The notes under the pieces: model-generated
Told to the model about the DNA's origin: nothing
The model's input: only the letters and a program-made list of their open reading frames with translations
The model's database searches: none
In this document: one piece after another, positions 59,993 to 64,000 of the stretch
Layout: each line of letters begins with the position of its first letter
How positions within the stretch are numbered: the first letter of the stretch is position 1
Program-made: the position numbers and the translations under genes
Origin: Solimonas variicoloris DSM 15731
Lineage (GTDB): Bacteria; Pseudomonadota; Gammaproteobacteria; Nevskiales; Nevskiaceae
Reading direction: 5' to 3'
NCBI RefSeq assembly: GCF_000382285.1
Contig: NZ_KB907930.1
Coordinates: 62,001 to 126,000 of the forward strand
Length of the DNA stretch: 64,000 bases

Positions 59993-61636
59993 TCAGATGT
60001 CGCCGTAGACGGCCGTGATCGGATAACGGCGCTCGCGACCGAACGCGCAGCGCGTGACCTTCGGCCCCGGCGGCGCCTGACGGCGCTTGTACTCGGAGCG
60101 GCGCACGAGGCCGGCGACGCGCTTGACGGTCGCCTCGTCGAACCCGCGCGCGACGATTTCGGGGATCGACAGCTGGTTCTCGACATACAGTTCGAGGAGC
60201 GGGTCGAGCACCTCGTACGGCGGCAGCGAGTCCGAATCTTTCTGATCCGGCCGCAGCTCGGCGCTCGGCGGACGCGTGATGACGCGCTCCGGGATCACCG
60301 GCCGGCCGGCCGGCGCCAGCGTGTTGCGATACACGGCGAGCCGGTAGACCAGCGTCTTGTAGACGTCTTTGATCGGCGCAAAGCCGCCGCACATGTCGCC
60401 GTACAGCGTCGAGTAGCCAACCGCCATCTCGCTCTTGTTGCCGGTGGTCAGCACCACGTGGCCGAACTTGTTCGACAGCGCCATCAGCAGCACGCCGCGC
60501 GAGCGCGACTGGATGTTCTCCTCGGTGAGGTCGACCGGCTTGCCGGCGAAGGCTTCGGCCAGCGTGCCGGTGAAGGCCTCGAAGGCCGGCTCGATCGGCA
60601 GCAGCGAGTAGCGGATGCCGAGCGCCTCGGCCTCGAGGCGCGCGTCGTCGTTGGACATGCCGGCGGTGTAGCGTGAGGGCAGCGACACGCCCCAGACGCG
60701 GTCGGCGCCGAGGGCGTCGGCCGCGATCGTCGCGACCAGCGCCGAGTCGATGCCGCCGGACAGGCCGATCAGCGCGCCCGGAAAACCGTTGCGGTTGACG
60801 TAGTCGCGCACCGACTGCACCAGTCCGCGATAAACGATGGCCTCGAGCGGCTGTTCGTCGCGCCGCACTCCGTCCTGCCAGCGACCGTCGGCGAAGCGCA
60901 GCGCGAACACGCCCTCCTCGAACAGCGGCGCCGAGAACGCCAGCCCGCCGTCGCCGTCGACGGCCGTCGAGTCGCCGTCGAACAGCACTTCATCCTGACC
61001 GCCGACGCAGTTCACGTAGGCGATCGGCAGGCCCGATTCGGCGGCGCGCGAGTCGAACACGCGGCGCCGCGCCGCGGTCTTGCCGATGTCGAACGGCGAG
61101 GCGTTGATATTGATCAGCAGCTGGGCGCCGGCCTTGGCGGCCAGCGCCGCCGGATTCGGTCCCCACAGATCCTCGCAGATGCAGAGCCCGACGCGCAGGC
61201 CGTTCTGCTCGAACACCAGCGTGCCGCCGCGGCCGGCGCGGAAGTGGCGACGCTCATCGAACACGCCGTAGTTCGGCAGCAGCTGCTTGCGCGTGCGGGC
61301 GAGGACGCGGCCGTCGCGGATCACGTAGGCGGCGTTGTAGATGACGCGCTCGCCGGCCTCGTCGGCGTACTCCGGCAGCCCGACGATGACGGTGATGCCG
61401 CGCACCTCGTCGAGCAGGCGCTGCACACCTTCGGCGATCACGCGCGGCATCGCCGAACGCAGCAGCAGATCGTCGGGCGGATAGCCGATCAGCGACAGCT
61501 CGGGCGTCGCGACCAGATCGGCCTTGAGCACGTCGCGCGCGTGCGTCGCGGCGTCGATGATCTTCTGGACGTTGCCTTCGACGTCGCCGACCCAGAGGTT
61601 GAGCTGCGCGAGCGCGAGTTTGAGTGTGTTCGACAT
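59993..61636 (-). CDS. nadE: Glutamine-dependent NAD(+) synthetase
   Basis: 547 aa, two-domain type. Residues ~1-260 are a nitrilase-like glutaminase: LKLALAQLNLWVGDVEGNV, ATPELSLIGYPPDDLL (Glu), RKQLLPNYGVFDERRHF (Lys), GLCICEDLWG (Cys). Residues ~270-547 are the ammonia-dependent synthetase with GALIGLSGGIDSALVATIA (P-loop S-G-G-I-D-S), GVSLPSRYT, TTGNKSEMAVGYSTLYGDMCGGFAPIKD and RPPSAELRPDQKDSDSLPPYEVLD. It makes NAD from deamido-NAD with glutamine as nitrogen donor. Confidence 0.96.
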   Translation of the reverse strand: MSNTLKLALAQLNLWVGDVEGNVQKIIDAATHARDVLKADLVATPELSLIGYPPDDLLLRSAMPRVIAEGVQRLLDEVRGITVIVGLPEYADEAGERVIYNAAYVIRDGRVLARTRKQLLPNYGVFDERRHFRAGRGGTLVFEQNGLRVGLCICEDLWGPNPAALAAKAGAQLLININASPFDIGKTAARRRVFDSRAAESGLPIAYVNCVGGQDEVLFDGDSTAVDGDGGLAFSAPLFEEGVFALRFADGRWQDGVRRDEQPLEAIVYRGLVQSVRDYVNRNGFPGALIGLSGGIDSALVATIAADALGADRVWGVSLPSRYTAGMSNDDARLEAEALGIRYSLLPIEPAFEAFTGTLAEAFAGKPVDLTEENIQSRSRGVLLMALSNKFGHVVLTTGNKSEMAVGYSTLYGDMCGGFAPIKDVYKTLVYRLAVYRNTLAPAGRPVIPERVITRPPSAELRPDQKDSDSLPPYEVLDPLLELYVENQLSIPEIVARGFDEATVKRVAGLVRRSEYKRRQAPPGPKVTRCAFGRERRYPITAVYGDI

Positions 61637-61660
61637 GGATGTGACTTTAGCGTGGAAAAC

Positions 61661-61688
61661 GAAACGGCGGCCCGGAGGCCGCCGTTTC
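61661..61688 (-). terminator. Intrinsic terminator after sucCD
   Basis: On the minus strand GAAACGGCGGCC / GGCCGCCGTTTC form a perfect 12-bp stem with a four-base loop, followed by a T-rich stretch (CGTTTTCC). It begins 24 bp after the sucD stop and lies upstream of the nadE start. Confidence 0.85.
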
Positions 61689-61711
61689 TCACACCTGCGA
61701 TGAAGCGTCGC

Positions 61712-62587
61712 TTACTTGAGCAGCGACAGCATCGCCGCGCCGAGGTCGGCCGGCGAGCGCACCGTCTTGACGCCGGCCGCTTCGAGCGCCGCGAACTTCT
61801 CGTCCGCCGTGCCCTTGCCGCCGGCGATGATCGCGCCGGCATGGCCCATGCGCTTGCCCGGCGGCGCGGTGACGCCGGCGATGTAGGCGACCACCGGCTT
61901 CTTGACGTTGCCCTTGATGTAGGCCGCCGCCTCTTCCTCGGAAGAGCCGCCGATTTCGCCGACCATGATGATGCCTTCGGTCTCCGGATCCTTCTCGAAC
62001 AGCGAGATCACGTCGATGAAGCCCATGCCGCGGACCGGATCGCCGCCGATGCCGACGCAGGTCGACTGGCCGAGACCGTTCTGCGTGGTCTGGTAGACGG
62101 TTTCATAGGTCAGCGTGCCCGAGCGCGAGACGACGCCGATCTTGCCCGGCTTGTGGATGTGACCCGGCATGATGCCGATCTTGCACTGTCCCGGCGTGAT
62201 GACGCCCGGGCAGTTCGGGCCGACCAGCACGGCGTCCGGATACTCGGCGCGCAGCGTGGCCTTGACCTTGATCATGTCGTTGACCGGGATGCCTTCGGTG
62301 ATGCAGATGATCACCTTGATGCCGGCATCGGCGGCTTCGAGGATCGCGTCCGCGGCGCCCGGCGCCGGCACGTAGATCATCGTCGCATCGGCGCCGGTGG
62401 CACTGACCGCGTCGTGCGCAGTGTTGAAGACCGGCAGGTTCAGATGCGTGCCGCCGCCCTTGCCCGGCGAGACGCCGCCGACCATCTTGGTGCCGTAGGC
62501 GATCGCCTGTTCGGAGTGGAAGGTGCCCTGCTTGCCGGTGAAGCCCTGGCAGATGACCTTGGTGTTCTTGTCGATGAGGATGGACAT
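61712..62587 (-). CDS. sucD: Succinyl-CoA synthetase (ADP-forming) alpha subunit
   Basis: 291 aa, usual length. Motifs: [22 protein letters not shown] (CoA-binding N-terminus), [55 protein letters not shown] and [20 protein letters not shown] with the phosphorylated His. With SucC it makes succinate and ATP/GTP from succinyl-CoA in the TCA cycle. It starts 3 bp after the sucC stop. Confidence 0.97.
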   Translation of the reverse strand: MSILIDKNTKVICQGFTGKQGTFHSEQAIAYGTKMVGGVSPGKGGGTHLNLPVFNTAHDAVSATGADATMIYVPAPGAADAILEAADAGIKVIICITEGIPVNDMIKVKATLRAEYPDAVLVGPNCPGVITPGQCKIGIMPGHIHKPGKIGVVSRSGTLTYETVYQTTQNGLGQSTCVGIGGDPVRGMGFIDVISLFEKDPETEGIIMVGEIGGSSEEEAAAYIKGNVKKPVVAYIAGVTAPPGKRMGHAGAIIAGGKGTADEKFAALEAAGVKTVRSPADLGAAMLSLLK

Positions 62588-62590
62588 GTC

Positions 62591-63757
<1,167 letters not shown>

Positions 63758-63925
63758 TGCGTTGTTAACCGATTGGGGCGTGCGTAGCGCGCGGCATTCT
63801 CGCCCAGAGCATGGGCGGGACGCAAAAATCATTGGCCGTGCCGGCCGGTGGCTCCCGGCCGGGCGGCCGCCGGCCGCGACGCGGCGGCGATAGAATGCCG
63901 CTTCCGCCTGCCGGCTTTAGCGTCG

Positions 63926-64000
63926 ATGAATCTCTTCCGCCTCCTGCTGCTCGGTGCAGCCCTGTACATCGTCTGGCGCCTGGTGTCGGTGGCGCGGCGC
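63926..64000 (+). CDS. Small membrane protein, 5' end only (cut by window edge)
   Basis: An ATG at 63926 opens a frame reading MNLFRLLLLGAALYIVWRLV then SVARR to the last base. It has a short membrane helix and then basic residues. It resembles the N-terminus of PP0621-type short zinc-ribbon membrane proteins. In Xanthomonas-like genomes pilS/pilR lie beside sucCD, which would fit with this gene preceding them. Both points are inference; only 25 codons are visible. Confidence 0.45.
   Translation, partial: MNLFRLLLLGAALYIVWRLVSVARR

Overview
The window is high-GC chromosomal DNA from a proteobacterium, most likely a gammaproteobacterium. The left edge carries the classic lptD-surA-pdxA-rsmA run. 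The right edge carries pgeF-rluD back to back with bamD, then nadE and sucCD. These housekeeping blocks, together with an RND/YCF48/DUF1329 export set, would fit a Nevskiales/Solimonadaceae-type or Xanthomonadales-like genome. That placement is an inference from gene content and synteny; no rRNA or other taxonomic marker is present.

Layout. 1-4.4 kb (+): outer-membrane biogenesis (lptD 3' end, surA), vitamin B6 synthesis (pdxA), rRNA methylation (rsmA) and a universal stress protein. 4.4-16.8 kb (-): a c-di-GMP-type sensor protein followed upstream by a nearly complete Tad/Flp pilus operon: flp, prepilin peptidase, tadE, cpaB, secretin, cpaE/tadZ, tadA, tadB, tadC, tadD and a DUF3613-like gene. 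The Flp pilin is only 58 codons long. The Tad block separates rsmA from apaH (17.0-17.9 kb), and apaG is absent from between them.

18.5-43.2 kb (+): the most unusual part, a biosynthetic locus built around two megasynthases related to polyunsaturated-fatty-acid (Pfa) and secondary-lipid synthases. The first (3113 aa) reads as two NMO/enoyl-reductase-like domains, KS, AT, five tandem ACPs, KR, DH. The second (1617 aa) reads as KS, AT, hot-dog/DH-like, phosphopantetheinyl transferase. Around them lie two alkaline-phosphatase-superfamily hydrolases, a CatB-like acyltransferase, a free-standing ACP, an alpha/beta hydrolase, two glycosyltransferases, a double-length CaiB/BaiF CoA-transferase and a KpsS/KpsC-like glycosyltransferase.

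43.2-57.1 kb (-): apparent processing and export genes: a Tat-exported PhoD-like phosphatase, a sulfotransferase, a beta-propeller-like protein of unknown role, a membrane-anchored HlyD adaptor fused to an inactive M50-like domain, a TolC-like outer membrane factor, and (beyond a clear terminator) an MMPL/RND transporter with YCF48 and DUF1329 partners. My working model is that the locus makes a long reduced acyl/polyketide chain, decorates it with sugar, acyl and possibly sulfate groups, and moves it to the cell surface. The product is not predictable from sequence alone.

57.2-64 kb: conserved housekeeping genes with good intrinsic terminators after bamD/nadE and after sucCD. A small membrane protein is cut by the right edge.
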